Source: Rostratula benghalensis (Eukaryota > Chordata > Aves > Charadriiformes > Rostratulidae). Taken from it: a DNA stretch of 64,000 bases. This document shows, piece by piece, positions 1 through 12,169 of the stretch. The translations under genes and the position numbers were made by a program. Where the stretch lies: NCBI GenBank assembly GCA_013399305.1, contig VXAI01000307.1, positions 527,936 to 591,935 on the forward strand, given 5' to 3'. How positions within the stretch are numbered: the first letter of the stretch is position 1; the number at the start of each line of letters is the position of its first letter. The notes beneath the pieces were generated by a model. That model did no database searches. It had not been told where the DNA came from and saw only the letters and a program-made list of their open reading frames with translations.

Positions 1-75
1 AAATCAAAACCAACCAACCAACCAAAAAAAAAGAAAAAAAAAAACCAAACCCAAAACCAAACACACACAACAATT
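1..75. repeat. A/C-rich simple sequence
   Basis: Low-complexity run of A tracts broken by CCAA and CACA units at the left edge of the window. It lies within what I read as RANBP3 intron 1, and no gene signal is seen in it. Confidence 0.7.
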
Positions 76-94
76 TCTCTCTATAGCTATTCTT

Positions 95-262
95 CACCTT
101 TTGTCCCTCCAGCACACACCACTGTGATGAACCTGGCTCTGTTGTTTCAATAATCTCCTCCCAGACCCTGCCAAGTTACAAATGTGCTTTTCTGGAGCCT
201 TCTCTTCTGGAGGCTAAACAAGCCCAGTTCCTTCAGCCTTTCCTCACAGGTCCCCAACAACC
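95..262 (-). mobile_element. Degraded CR1 LINE fragment
   Basis: The block resembles the reverse complement of the CR1 3' region. The best match is around 205-255, where the words for 'ggctaaacaagcccagttcc' and 'cagcctttcctcacagg' correspond to the conserved CR1 segment that reads 'cctgaggaaaggctg' on the sense strand. It is diverged and truncated at both ends, so it is an old copy inside RANBP3 intron 1. Confidence 0.5.
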
Positions 263-3200
263 TTGGCAATTCAAATTAATCTTTAGATTTTAGGAACCCA
301 GGATACACATAGTGAAAACAACTCTCAAGTCCTCACCAAACCTGCTGTAGCCAGGTCCTTATGAGTTGAATTTTTAAAGCTAAGAATTATACAGTTTCAA
401 ACTTTTTTAAAAAATTTACTCCAAATTACATTTTGAAATACAATAGTGCCTGGCTACATGGAAACCTATGTGAGAGGCAGAAAAACACCACTGAGAAACT
501 TCCAGGCAAGCAAACCCTCACTTAGATCTGAAGAAGCAGTCTTCAACACTAAAAGCATACAAATTGGGAAGAACTGCTCTGACTTTAACTCATAATACAT
601 CACCTGAGAGAAAAAGTAGATCATACCTGTGAACATTCCAAGAATGTTAAAAAGGAGAACAGCAATTAGGTTGTTAGCTCACCAAAAATATTCAAAGTGG
701 TAATTTATTGAATGTGAAAGGCTCATCAAGAAAAATTTCAGTTCCAAGTTAAAGTTAATTATGCATACTTTAATAGCTTAGGCTAAAAAAATGCTTTTTG
801 CACCTTGATATTATCCAAGTTATAAACAGCAGAGGAATCATGCTAAAAAACATGTAAAAAGAGATACAGGCAATTTGCAGCATCATAAAACTCTAAAGGT
901 GTTGGTTACAAAAGAAGATTCTCCTCTTCCAGCAGGTACAAACAGTCTGAATGCTGTGAGCAACCAACCCCACCAGAGCTGATGGCCTCAAGAGATCCCT
1001 CAAAGTCCAGTCATGTCAGAAAGTACGAGAAACATGACTGGATCATTTACAGCCAGACTTCACAAGTGATGTCATGGCAAATATCACTGATAGTGGAAAA
1101 AAAAATATACTTCTGCCTCATTTTCAAAACTTGATGGGTTCCTTTTTACTGTGTACAACATCTGATGTTCTCATTCACCTTCAAACCCTTCATTTTTTGG
1201 TCTCCTATAGCAGAAGGAAGCAGGCTACCTCCAGGCAGTACTTCCACAGCTGGCACGGGAAGGAAGAATGCCTTTTATAAATTTACAATTAAATAAAAAT
1301 TATACACACTCTATTTAAAGCACAAACCTTTTGTGTTTGCTGAGCACATGTTATTTCATCTCCCAAGCCTTCATGGCATTCAGAGAAATAGGTAATTTTA
1401 CTATTTCAGCTCTGATGCTTCATAAAAAGCTAATGTTACAAGTCAGAAATGGAAAACAGTAGCTTATTTTCACATGACAGCAAGAAGAAAACCATGAGGC
1501 AACCCAACTACTCTCCAATCTAGACTAAATATTTATGAAGAACTCCAAAAACTCCTAATAAAAAAATATTAAAGTATTTAGATTTGTCTTGTAAATTAAT
1601 AGTATTTTATGGCATTTGGGTGTGAATTATTAGGACATCTCAAAAACAAAACAAACCGCTGCCCCCAAAACAAATTATTCAAACTAGGGGACACAGAGTT
1701 AGTCTAACTGAGGTAAATCACCACAGGGAAAAAGAGAACCTTTTAGGGGTCTACAAACATCAGGGACAGTGGCACATGCCAACTTTTCTGCTCAAAGCAA
1801 CAACAGACCTTCCTCTCTCTGAAAGCTGCTGGACAGCACATAGAATAACACAGTCAGGGGAAAAATTTAAAAAAAAAAAACAAACAACCAAACCCAGAAA
1901 GATCAAAGAAGTAAAGTCAGCATCGTGATGCAAGTCTGGCAAAGGAATGGTACTTCTGCTCTGCTCCAAAAGGATCTGTGGCAATTCTTTCTGAGGAGAG
2001 TTTGCCAACACGAGTAATGCAGGCTGACAGGGAAATATGAAGAAAGGCATCAAGCCCTGAGACAAACTGAGGAAGTAATGAATTCTCAACACATGAAGAT
2101 TCTACCATCTAAAGAGCAGCTGCAGCAGCAAGTGATAAAGAAACAAGTTAATAGTTGTGTATGAACAAGTTAATGAGAAAAGCATTCAGGGTGACATGAA
2201 TATACATGCCTGACAGGAAGGTGTCCAGTTCTCCATGACAATTCACTGCCACACGTGTGAAGCATCAGTTTTAAGATGTGACCCAGCTAGAACACCACCA
2301 AAGAACATCATACCAAAGAGAAAATTTCTAACCCCATTCAGTAACTACTTGATGCAACAGTAACATTAACAACTGTACCTACCTTTCCAAACTCCTGGTT
2401 CTCAATGATCAAATTTCTCAGAATGCCAGTCCCCAAAGCCTTCATGACAACAGCACTAAATCTTTGTGACAAAACTGATCAAAAATCACACAGCCAGGGA
2501 GAAGTTACTCTCCTTCTCTTCATTGGCTCCCCACCTACTAGCTTGTCTCCTCTCATGATGAGGGGCAATGCCAAGACCAGGACCTGTTCCTAAGAAACTT
2601 CATGTAGAAACTTCTTTGGGAAGTGGCAGCTGGGCCACCTCATCCTTCACCTGTAGAGGAACCCCTTAATCCAACAATCTTTTTCTGCCAAGATACAACT
2701 TGCCATCAAAGCCCTACAAAGAGGCAGGTGAACAGTTTCACCAGTTCACTGAAATAAAGACAAATGAAGGGATAAATTCAAGCAGTGATTAGAATAAAGA
2801 AAATTAAGTACTTATTTGAGGGAAAGCGTGTAATTTTGAAGAAATGCATCACAGAAAAATCATCCATTAAAACAGTTTGAAGGCCTAAAGGACATGAATA
2901 GAATGGTTACTTGGAGGCAACATTGACATCTCAGTGGTGATCTGAGATAGTCAATAGACTGAGAGAGACATCAGAATCTAGAAGGTAAAGATAACCACTG
3001 TACTGCTGAAAAAAAAACCTCACCCAATTAATTGAAACAAAGGGGTGCCATGGTGAAAGTGACAGGTTAAAAGAGCTCTGCACAAGATGAACACCAGCAG
3101 AACAAAGCAGCACTTTGCAAGGCCAGGGGGTTTGTTGCAGCAATCAAAGGGGTAAGAGCCTAAGGGAGTTTCACTTCCATGAAAAGAGGAGAAAAGCTAT

Positions 3201-4970
3201 CATTCAAACACGCTAAGCAAAATCAACCTGCAAGAATGGCTGAAACTTCGCTCTGGGTACTCGTGTGTACCGCGTGTGAAAGAATAATGAGCTTCACACC
3301 TCGTGATGAAGTATGGTTCAGACAGCACTGTTGTACAGATCACTCTAGACTAAGGGATATTAAGAGTTTTGTTTTAACCATGCTTCATTTGTGACCGTGA
3401 ACATTTAGGTATCGCATACTTCCAGAGATCAGTATGAAGTAGAAAATGAAAAAAATTATCAGTACCAAAACAGTGACTTCTTGTATTTGAATTAAAATAC
3501 CCAGGCACCTGGAAAGAAAACAGTCACCTCCAGTCCTGGAAAAATCAAACAGAATGATGTGTTTAAAAACAAGTAGAAAAAGTCACCTAAGAACATCGTG
3601 GCCGTATCAGAGACAGTAAAAAAGGCAAGTAGAAAGATTAGGATTCCACTGACTTTCAGCAAGATGCCAATTCCAGAAAGTACAAATACATGCACAGGTA
3701 TAAAGAGAACAGCACTTCAAAATGGAACTGAAGGCAAGAAAATTAACACCAGACAATGAAGCCAATGATATCAGAATGAGCAGAAGAGACAATAGTTCAA
3801 AAGCAAGCTGATCTTAATCTTAGGAAAGATTGTATCATATTGAAACAAAACAGCAAAGGATGAAGAAAACTCTGGAAGGAGATGCAAGCACAACTGAGGA
3901 TGTTAGTAGCCAAGGGAAAATCACCAGAGTCAGAAAAGGGTGTGAAAAGAGAGAAAAAGTTCAGTCAAAAAAGGTAAGGATGGCACCACACTTATTTTTT
4001 CCCCCACAGTCTGTCTACATGATTCTGCAGAAATATAAAGGTAGGGATGGAAACACGTAAGAGGTCAGCACCAAAAGATGCAACAAACTTTAGTCACTTG
4101 GAATCCTCCACTGAGCTTATATTTCCCACTAGAACAGAGAGGGAAAGTGAGGGGTTTGCACAACTCAAGATAGCCATTCCTAACCTTCTGCTCCTAAAAG
4201 AACACAATAAACCATCAACATTTATTATAAGACCATTATAATAACAGCACATAAATACTGCCATTTAGTTTCTTGCAGTCTTTACATATCTGATTATTTA
4301 CTACCACTCTTGAGACCACTTATCATGCCTATTTGGGCACTGACAGCTTATCTCAAGTTTGTAAGCCAGCAGCCCACGACATGCTTCATCACAGGATTCA
4401 TCAAGTAACTCTAATTGCAATTATGTGGTTAGCTGCTTGTAGACTTCATTTTCAAAAGCTACACCTACAATAGATATTTGCTTCCTGTTGTTTACTATTA
4501 TCCAAACTGCAGTTGCCACTAGTACAGGGATCAAATGTAAGAAACAACCTTGAAAGAAGGGGCCCTCGCACACTTTCATTCATCTCCTTCAGGGAATTTC
4601 CACTTTCATTAGCTAAGAAGAATAATGAGAAACAGAGACAGCTGGGGCAAACTTGCTTTTGCTGAGACTTTGAGGAAAGTCAGTCATTCTCAGAGACAAA
4701 CTGTTGATGCCCCCTGTCACTTAATGTTCTACAAACCTTGGAGCACAACACCCCATACCTACAATAATGCAGCCCGTGTTTTCCTAATCCTCTTCAGAGA
4801 AAAATGGAGCCACCATTTCTTTACTTCAGAGTTTTGCAGCTTAAAAATTAATATACGTGTATACCTCATCTAGTTTTATATAACCCTCTCTGTTATTCCC
4901 TTATCTTGAAGGAGGATTAACACAAAGGGGAATTCAGGAAAGATTCACCACAGTCCCGAAGCTGTAGACA
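263..4970 (-). other. RANBP3: RANBP3 intron 1 (continues past left edge)
   Basis: This stretch lies downstream, on the minus strand, of the RANBP3 first-exon donor at 5421-5420. I looked on the minus strand for the next RANBP3 exon, expected to start with the residues after MADLANE (a KPAIAPPVF-like segment), and did not see it. The sequence is AT-rich with A-tracts and short open frames that lack splice context or family resemblance. It is read as intronic and non-coding. The weak point is that a short or diverged exon could be missed by eye. Confidence 0.6.
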
Positions 4971-5421
4971 ACGACCCCGAAAAGCACCGGGACACGGAGG
5001 GACACAAAGGGCTCAGGACTCCGCGGGGGCGGCGCGGCCCGTTCCGCGGGGGCGGCGGGCAGGCTTTCAGCCGGCTCCGTGTGCGCGGGGGGCACGGCGG
5101 CACCGGCCCAGCGCCAGCCGTCACCCACCACCGCTCCGGGAGGCACCCGCCGGCGCGGCTTCACCGCTGCCAGCCCCGCTCCGCGGCGCGCAGTCGGTCC
5201 CGCAGGGCAGAGCGGGGCCGGGGGGGAACGCGGCGGCCCGGCCAGGCGCTCCCTTTGTCCGGCCGCTCGCCCCGGCGGGGCTGGGACACAGAGAGGCCGA
5301 GGGGAGAGGGCACTGCCGAGGACGGGCCCGCGCTCGGGCGCGGCTCTGAGAGCGGATCGCAGCGCCGGGCCCGCAGCGATCCCGCGGCCGGTACCGTTGC
5401 ACACCGCCAGCGCCCGCCTAC

Positions 5422-5443
5422 CTTCGTTCGCTAGGTCCGCCAT
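5422..5443 (-). CDS. RANBP3: RANBP3 first coding exon (partial gene)
   Basis: On the minus strand the start codon at 5443-5441 opens MADLANE, and one further base (5422) precedes a good donor, AAG then GTAGGC. Human RANBP3 begins MADLANEEKPA from memory, so the peptide matches and the phase-1 split would form the second glutamate codon. RANBP3 is a Ran-binding nuclear protein that acts as cofactor for CRM1/XPO1 export and also promotes nuclear export of beta-catenin and Smad2/3. Only seven residues are visible, so the call rests on the exact heptapeptide, the splice phase, the CpG-island promoter and the presence of LONP1 (a neighbour in human) in the same window. The Ran-binding domain and FG-like repeats lie off the left edge. 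Confidence 0.75.
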
Positions 5444-5446
5444 TTT
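5435..5446 (-). promoter_or_regulatory. RANBP3: YY1-like site over the RANBP3 start codon
   Basis: The minus strand reads AAAATGGCGGAC, which fits the YY1 consensus AANATGGCGNC. The ATG of the site is the proposed start codon. Start-codon YY1 elements just downstream of the transcription start are a known arrangement in short-leader housekeeping genes. Confidence 0.6.
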
Positions 5447-5452
5447 ACTTCC
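5447..5452 (-). promoter_or_regulatory. RANBP3: ETS-type site
   Basis: The minus strand reads GGAAGT immediately upstream of the YY1-like element, within a GAGGAAGTAAA context. ETS and YY1 sites next to each other near a start site are common in TATA-less promoters. It is a short motif, so only suggestive. Confidence 0.45.
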
Positions 5453-5527
5453 TCAATCACGCCCACAATGCATCGCGCGGACGGACGGACTCCTCCTACA
5501 GCAGCCCCCCCCCCTCCTCCCCGGGCC

Positions 5528-5537
5528 GCGCATGCGC
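5528..5537. promoter_or_regulatory. RANBP3: NRF1-type palindrome
   Basis: GCGCATGCGC is the perfect palindromic core of the NRF1 consensus. It lies about 85 bases upstream of the RANBP3 ATG in minus-strand terms. Being palindromic it could serve transcription in either direction. Confidence 0.6.
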
Positions 5538-5565
5538 TGATGAAGGGCCGCCCGGTGGCGGCACC

Positions 5566-5586
5566 GCGCGTGCGCAGGGGGCGGGG
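5566..5586. promoter_or_regulatory. RANBP3: Second NRF1-like site and GC box
   Basis: GCGCGTGCGC at 5566-5575 fits GCGCNTGCGC, and GGGGCGGGGC at 5577-5586 is an Sp1-type GC box. Together with the palindrome at 5528 they form a compact cluster of about 60 bases, probably the core of the promoter. Confidence 0.5.
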
Positions 5587-5849
5587 CCCGGCCTGTGGCG
5601 GGCGGCGGGGGCGCCTGTGAGGAGGCTGCAGCCGGGGAGCGGCCTGGGCCGCCTCCGCGGTGGGGACGGGGAATGGGGACCCCAGCGCCTTGTGGCGGCC
5701 CCAGCGCCTGCGGTTCTCTGACTGAGCCCCTCCAGAGCCACCTGCCCACGCATCCTTCTGGGCCCTGCCGCCGGCTTCTGCCTCTGTGGCCTCACGGCTG
5801 CAGGACCCAAAAGTTCACTCGAGCATTAAATCCTTGATGCCCGTTTACC

Positions 5850-8800
5850 GTGTGCCTCACAGTTTGGCTCTTGTGGGATTTGCTAGACGGTAATTCTCCA
5901 TTCAGCTAATCAGCGTGGAAGCCTTGGCTGTATCCTTCCTAGTTTTTTCTCCAGACAGAAGAATTCAAACCCTCTCAGTTGATGGAAGGCTGCTGCTACA
6001 TCCAAAGATCAATAGTTTTCATTTTCTGTGACATCTACCCCTGCCGTCTCCAGCACGCACTGCTCAAAATGTAGGTGCACCCAAGGCTTAATATGGCCAC
6101 CAAATGATACTGTGTGGAGTATACAGTACAGAGACAGTATATNNNNNNNNNNNNNNNNNNNNNNNNNNNNNNNNNNNATATACATACACATAACCATGCT
6201 CCTGTGCTCTCCTCTTGAGGGTGCCCTGTGTTTTGTTGGCTCCTGTGGTCAGTACACCTAAGCTTGTTGACTGCATCGATGATGTCTGTTCTCAGTAGTA
6301 AAGGAGCCCAGAGCAGCTCACTCAGAGGCAGACACGAAGAGATTTGTGATCTTGGTCTTACCCCAAACGACTGCGTCGAGGTGGTGGCAAGAGCAGCACA
6401 GGCAGCGTGAGGGCCACCACTGGTTCCCTAGAGCGGAGCAGAACCCAAGGGCAAGGTTCCTCATCCCTCTTGCAATGCCACACTTTTCAACCATCTGGTT
6501 TAGCTGCTTGGAGAATTTTCCATCAGGAATGCAGGAGAACTGACAAAAGTTAATAGGAATAAACAAATGGCACTAATTTAGAAAAATAAACAGGATAGCT
6601 ATGTTTAAATCAATGTCCGTTGTCAGCATTTGGTGGAACTTTTCTGTAGATCAAACAACAAAATTTGGAGTTGTGTGATTATTAGTGCAAGCTACGTTAT
6701 CTGTAGACTGAGCACAAGAAATCCAGATGGTTTCTAACGGGTGCTGGACAGGCCATGTAGTTCAGTTTGATGCCCTCCTGGATCTGCTACTCCCAACCAA
6801 GGGAGGACTGTCTGGGGATGTGATGATCAATGGCCCTGTGGGCTGTAGGAACCATATGAATTTATGGCATTCAAGTAATTTACTTTTTACTGAGGCTGCA
6901 GCTCACCTACCCAGGAGGGAGCACTGGAATCTGAGATCGTGCAGAGGAGAAAGCACGGAGAAGGCAGCTGGCAGATGGGTGTTTTGAGTCCTTGAATAGC
7001 TGTTGGCAGAGAGAACCAACACAAACACCGGTGCTGCTGGACCAGAACTAGCCCAGGCAGCACTGGTCACTGACTGCAGCATTTTTAATCTGGTCCCAGC
7101 TGACTAAAAGCTGCTTTTGTCATCTCCCTCTCATCATGGCCTTAGACTTTGCACAGCTTTGTAAGATGGGTTTTTTTTCATTTTCTCCACTGGCAGCTTG
7201 CAGGGCTGGGCATCTGTGTGGTGTCCAAACGGCTCTGTGTGGGGGTCTGGACCTCTGTTTGTGCCTCTTCAGTGGAGATCACACTCGATGCAGAAGTTTT
7301 GCAGAGCATTTAGCTGGAAACATTAACATGTCTCTAATCACACAGGAACCGTCATTTACGGGGATATACGATGTGGCTGATTTAGCTCCATTTTTTATGG
7401 AATTAAGTTCCTGTCCCAAAGCAGGCGTCCTACAAACTGAGCCAAACACTAATACTGAAAAGGTGTGAGAGTAATTACCTATTATGTGAGTACCTAAAAA
7501 ACAATAATTACATTTTGAATTTAAGCCCTTATTCTGATACAGATATCCATTATGGAAAATTTCACTTCAGATATTAAAGCCTGCTAAACCTATAAGAAAC
7601 TGTGAACATGCTTTTATCATGGAAAGGTCGGGCAATTTTAATTATAGGAATTATTGTACTGTGCTTCTCTAATGAATAGGTGGCACTAGCATAGTGAGTG
7701 GTGTGACCTAGTTAAGGGAAGTGATTTAGTGAGAGTGTACCTCAGAAAGTTACACTCACTAGACCTTAAAAGCCAGCGGGTCACAGTGTGTTCTCTATTC
7801 ATGTTCTAATTAGAGCTCATACTTCTCCAGTATCTTTAACATGAAGTGAAAATTAACAGTTTTATCCTAACAGAGTTTGAAGGCCAGAATCTGATTTAAT
7901 TTACCTTCAAGTAAGTCTATAAAAATAACAGGGTTAATGTGATTCTGGCAGTTTATTATCTCAATAAGAATAAACTCCACGCGCACCAACTTTACAGTTC
8001 CTGTGACTTTTAGAAATTAATTACAAGAATTATCTGTACCCTGTGAGCTTGTCAACTTGCTGATATAACTAGAATCTATTTTGGGTGCATGCCATTAAGA
8101 TACTATAAATGCCATACTTTCTGATTAGTACTATTGTTAGGTCAGCATTTCTAAAGGGACATGGCCTAAAAGTCACCATGACTTTGACAAATTAAATATT
8201 TTTTCCGTGGCTGAGCCCTCAAAAAAAAAGGAAAAAAAAAAACCAAAAAACCCCCACAACAACCCACCCTGTGTGAAGGTTTTCTACTTCTGAGACTTTG
8301 TAATTTGGATGAGCTTAGAACCTGAAGGATTTCCATGGTGTTGTGTTCCTCCTACCAGCACTTCTATGATTTCCAGCGATACGGTGACCATTATTAATTG
8401 GAAAGCATATCCAGGACTCTGTGTAAGTCAGGTTCTGCTAGAATTGATCCAATGGAAAGCCTGTATTTTATAATTTGTCTCTATGCTTATGGGATTATTT
8501 CTCAGAGGACTGATTCCCTGTGGCACAAGAGAGTTGGCAGGGACAAACAGCCTCAGGGAGGACAGTGCTTCCTTCTTCAACAGCAGCGTCATTTTATGCC
8601 AAACTCAGTTGACCAATACCACAGGCCTTCCCAGCTGCCAGTCCCTTTCTGTGGGTCTTCTAGACCCACTGCAGAATGATGTTTTGTTAGAATCCTGATC
8701 CCTTGTGTGAAGGCTGAGACCTCCTGTGGATCATGATCCTAAGCCAGAAGCTGCTGTGTTAATGACATCGGGGAGTTGAACAGCCGCCAAGCCACAGATT

Positions 8801-10380
8801 TATAAAGTGCTGGAAATTACAACAATAAAGAAAACACATTTGTTGGTCTGCTTTGATGTCACCTGCAACTGTGAAGGCAGTGGTTCACCACTGGAAACTA
8901 ACAGTTGCACGTAAGCTGTTGTGAGGGTCTTTAACAACGTGACAGTGATGTTGGTTACCACCATTTCTGTTTTCAGAGGTCCCAACTCAGCAGGTGTTTT
9001 TTTATGAAACATTTATTTCCCATTTAGGGAGGACTGAGATGCAGGTTTTTCCCCAAGGAGAGAAAGTCACCAATCCTTCTCCAGGTCTAAGGAAAGAGGT
9101 CATCTGAGAGTTTTGATGAAGCACATGTGAGGAACCTACCAGCTACATGGCCTACACCTTATCTTTTCTCTGGCATCTTGTACAGTTTTGGAAGGCTTTC
9201 AGGCTGTTAGGAAATTCAGTTCCTTGTAGTATCCTTATCTGCAAGGATTTCAGTGGAAAATTTTACAAGGTGAAATACATGCTGTGGTGATAGAATCAAT
9301 GGGTTCTAACAGTGTGTTGATTCACAAGTGAAGATACTCACACGCTCAACACTCTGCAGAACTGAACCTGTCCCGTAGAAACAGGGGAATGTTATGGGGC
9401 CTACTCAGCATCTCCAGGAACTGTATGCAAGTTCTGCTGCAGACCCTGTAACAGCACAGGGCAATGAACCTCGGACATGAAGGCACATGGGTTTGTGTTA
9501 ATTCCTTTGCATGTAATGAACAGCCCCGCTGGGTGAAACTCTGGAATTGTAGAATTGAAATGGCTTCCTGCTGGCACACAGCCCTGCTTATCCAGGCACC
9601 ACACTGGGTCAGCTCAGACTACTTGGCTGTGGCTTAGCCCTCCTCTGTGGCTGTGTGTGGTCACCAGCACCTACTAGATGGAGATCTAGGATAACAAGAA
9701 GGTGGCTTCCTAGGCCTGAGAGCAGAAGGCCACGAGGGGCTGAAGGGATGTGCCACAACACAGGACCTGTGGACACCGTCCCAAAAATGCCATGGTGGGG
9801 ATCACTGAAGTTGCCTTCTTGGGAAAAGCTGGTGTTTTCTCTTAGAGGAAGCAAGCTGGGTCACTCCAAGCTGTGGCTCACTTCCAGCAAAATGCGTGTG
9901 TGCAAAGGCAACTAACCCTACTCACAAACACACAGAAATGCCTTAGAAGTGTTCATAGTCTGTAGATCACACCTCTAATTCACTTGAAACGTGAGTGCTG
10001 CTCCCAAGCTTTGATCCTGCGGGCACGCTGGTCCAGGACTTGAATCAATGTGCTGGTAGTCCTCATAGCTCTGCGAGTTCTACGTAATGATGGAGCCTAA
10101 AAGTGTGAGCAAAGCCTTCAGTAACTTGGGCTGTCCAGGAGCTGAACCGAAAGGCTTAGAAACCTCGCTCACCTCCCTGCATTGCTGGCAGTCTGGGCCC
10201 AGGGGCCCAGGCTCGGCATAACCGAAGAACAAACAGTATTTCAGTATTTCCTCTGCAGCCAGCACAGCGTGCAAGCACAAGGAGTTTTACACCCATTCTC
10301 TCACAGGACTGGAAACATTTTATTTTTTTTTTTTCTCCCCTAGGACTTTGTTTTCTTGAAGTGCTTTCCCAATGTGGTGG
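5850..10380. other. Intergenic stretch, no gene seen
   Basis: I see no recognisable protein family, RNA gene or repeat array here. It holds a 35-base gap at 6143-6177 flanked by TATAT and ATATAC sequence, so the gap probably hides a TA-rich microsatellite, and an A-rich tract at about 8219-8262. Open frames up to 110 codons occur but none has flanking splice sites plus family resemblance. Confidence 0.6.
6143..6177. other. Assembly gap (35 N)
   Basis: Thirty-five N flanked by 'cagtatat' on the left and 'atatacatacacata' on the right. The flanks suggest an unresolved (TA)n or (TATACA)n tract. Confidence 0.9.
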
Positions 10381-10384
10381 AGCA

Positions 10385-10575
10385 GCACCACCTCAGACAG
10401 ACTGCTGAGGTGGTGAATCCCCATCCTTCATCCTTGGAGAGTTTCAAATTCAACTGGACCAAATTTGACTGGGTAACCTGATCTAGCTTGGAAGCCAGCC
10501 TTGTTTCAAGCATCAAGTTAAAGTACAAAATGTCCTGCCCTACCTATACCTTTCTGTGATTCTGCGATATATTTG
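10385..10575 (+). mobile_element. Old CR1 3' fragment
   Basis: Follows the CR1 3' untranslated pattern: 'ccatccttggagagtttcaa', then 'gggtaacctgatctagcttgg', and ends with 'tttctgtgattctgcgatat', a decayed copy of the terminal octamer pair. It is 5'-truncated as almost all CR1 copies are. Confidence 0.65.
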
Positions 10576-11473
10576 ATCTCTTTCATTCTTAGAAGACTGC
10601 CTGAAATGTGCTGTGTGAGGAGAAGAGGACATGGACACCTATAACTGCCTCTGCCTGTCCATCTGAATAGCATCAATGTGCTAAAACTTGTAAGACCACA
10701 TTTGTGGCGTTGGATCCTGGAGTTGACTTCCAGAGGTGCATGTACACAGCCCCAGCCTCCAGAGACCAGTGGCTGGTTTTCACTGGACCATTCTTCCTTC
10801 TGAACACAACCACTAGATGGGGATCAAGCACTTGATTTTTCACAATTTCTTACTCAAAAATTTCACTTCCTTGGTTTTGGTTGGCTACCTGCTCTGGTAC
10901 CTTGTGCTGTAGAGCCAGACCATGGGATTTCAGTCCATCTAAATTTAGAGATGCTGCACTAGATCACAAAAGCAAGACCATGAATCTGGAGGCAAAGGCT
11001 GAGTAGCTAGAGGGTTGCTGGGTTGCTGATCCAGGTAAATGGTTTAACAGACAAGTTTGTGAATACACCTGCAAACAGTCAGTACTTTTGGTCTGTCTTC
11101 TTTACCTCCATGATGTTTTTTAAAGCTTCTGTAGCAGTCTGGAACATTTTTGCCTATAACAAAAGCAGTTGAGGCCTGTCTTGGCTTCAGAAACTAGCAC
11201 TCTAAAAATATAATCAAAAACAGTCGGGAAAATTAGAAATATAGACTGTGGTCTTTCAAAACTCTATTGTGTATTAAGGAGGAATAAAAGTTTCAGGTTG
11301 TGGTGCTCATGTGTCTTATAATCAGTGTCTGTCCCTAAGGATGCTGCTAGTTGGGGTTATCGGCCCCCATGACTTTTGCTATGACAATTTTGTGATTGGG
11401 CAGTTAAAATGCTTTCTTGGGAAATTACTGATTATGTGAATTCCAATTTTTATTCTAAATGGCATCTTCCTAG

Positions 11474-11582
11474 ACTTGAGATGTCAGAGAAAAACTCAAA
11501 GAAAGCAGAGCATGAGATGCAGAGACAAAGGCATCTGATGAAAGACCTCTCCAGAGGGGCCTGGCTCTGGCTGCAGCTCAGG
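11474..11582 (+). other. Orphan exon-like segment, unassigned
   Basis: A 109-base segment is bounded by a plausible acceptor (ttcctag ending at 11473) and a strong donor (AGG then GTAAGTAC from 11583). An ATG at 11481 opens 34 in-frame codons that run exactly to the donor. The peptide starts MSEKNSKKAEHEMQRQRHLM, is charged and helical in the first half, and ends with a tryptophan-rich stretch (GAWLWLQLR). I do not recognise a family. It may be a coincidence, an exon of a lncRNA, or the first coding exon of a gene whose other exons I could not find. Confidence 0.2.
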
Positions 11583-12057
11583 GTAAGTACTTGGTCCCAT
11601 GGCCATGATGACCTGTGTCAATCAAGGCACTACCAACAAATGCCAGCCACCTTGACCCCTCCCAGGGCCCCTCCTGGGCATTAACACACTCCTCCCTGGT
11701 TAACATCCCCATGCAGTTTAGCTCCTGGGAGGCATTAGGCATGGACACCACAACTTTCTGCTCATCACCAGACAGCATGATGGGCCAGGGCACTGCAGAT
11801 GCTGAGGCCAGGGTGTGAGGGAAGACCCCAAGGTACTGGGATGGCAGCACACCTGCCCTTATTTCTCAAATCAGTGTTCTTTATGGCCACAGGAGGTGGC
11901 CAAGTGGTGCAGGTGCAGAGGGGCCAGACAACTTGTCCAAAGTCTTCCTTGACACTGCTCCTGCCACTGCTTACACCAGCACATCTGACCTCCAGGAAGA
12001 TTATAGGAGGCACTGGAGGAGCTATGAGGAAACACCAGCGCCACACAGGAAAAGGCT

Positions 12058-12167
12058 ATGGTCAATAATGATAGAATCCTGCAGTGAAAAGATGAGGAAC
12101 AAACTCCTGCATATGGTCAGTAGTGATAGATTCTTGCAGGGACACAAGATAAACTGCTACCTCACTC
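12058..12167 (+). repeat. Diverged 55-base tandem duplication
   Basis: Two units start with 'atggtcaataatgataga' at 12058 and 'atggtcagtagtgataga' at 12113. The first 32 or so bases of each unit match well and the remainder loosely. It is a two-copy minisatellite with no coding significance that I can see. Confidence 0.6.
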
Positions 12168-12169
12168 AC

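Larger units (their letters stand above)
4975..5720. promoter_or_regulatory. RANBP3: CpG island, RANBP3 promoter
   Basis: The sequence changes abruptly from AT-rich to very GC- and CpG-rich at about 4975 and back at about 5720. It brackets the minus-strand start codon at 5443. It contains two NRF1-like palindromes, a GC box, an ETS site and a YY1-like site, and no TATA box, which fits a housekeeping promoter. The long open frames on both strands here are the usual effect of GC-rich sequence having few stop codons, not genes. Confidence 0.85.

Noticed and set aside
5079..5540. Long overlapping frames on both strands in the CpG island
   Set aside because: GC-rich sequence has few stop codons; the compositions are proline, arginine and alanine-rich without domain signatures. 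On the minus strand only the first seven codons plus one base are exon.
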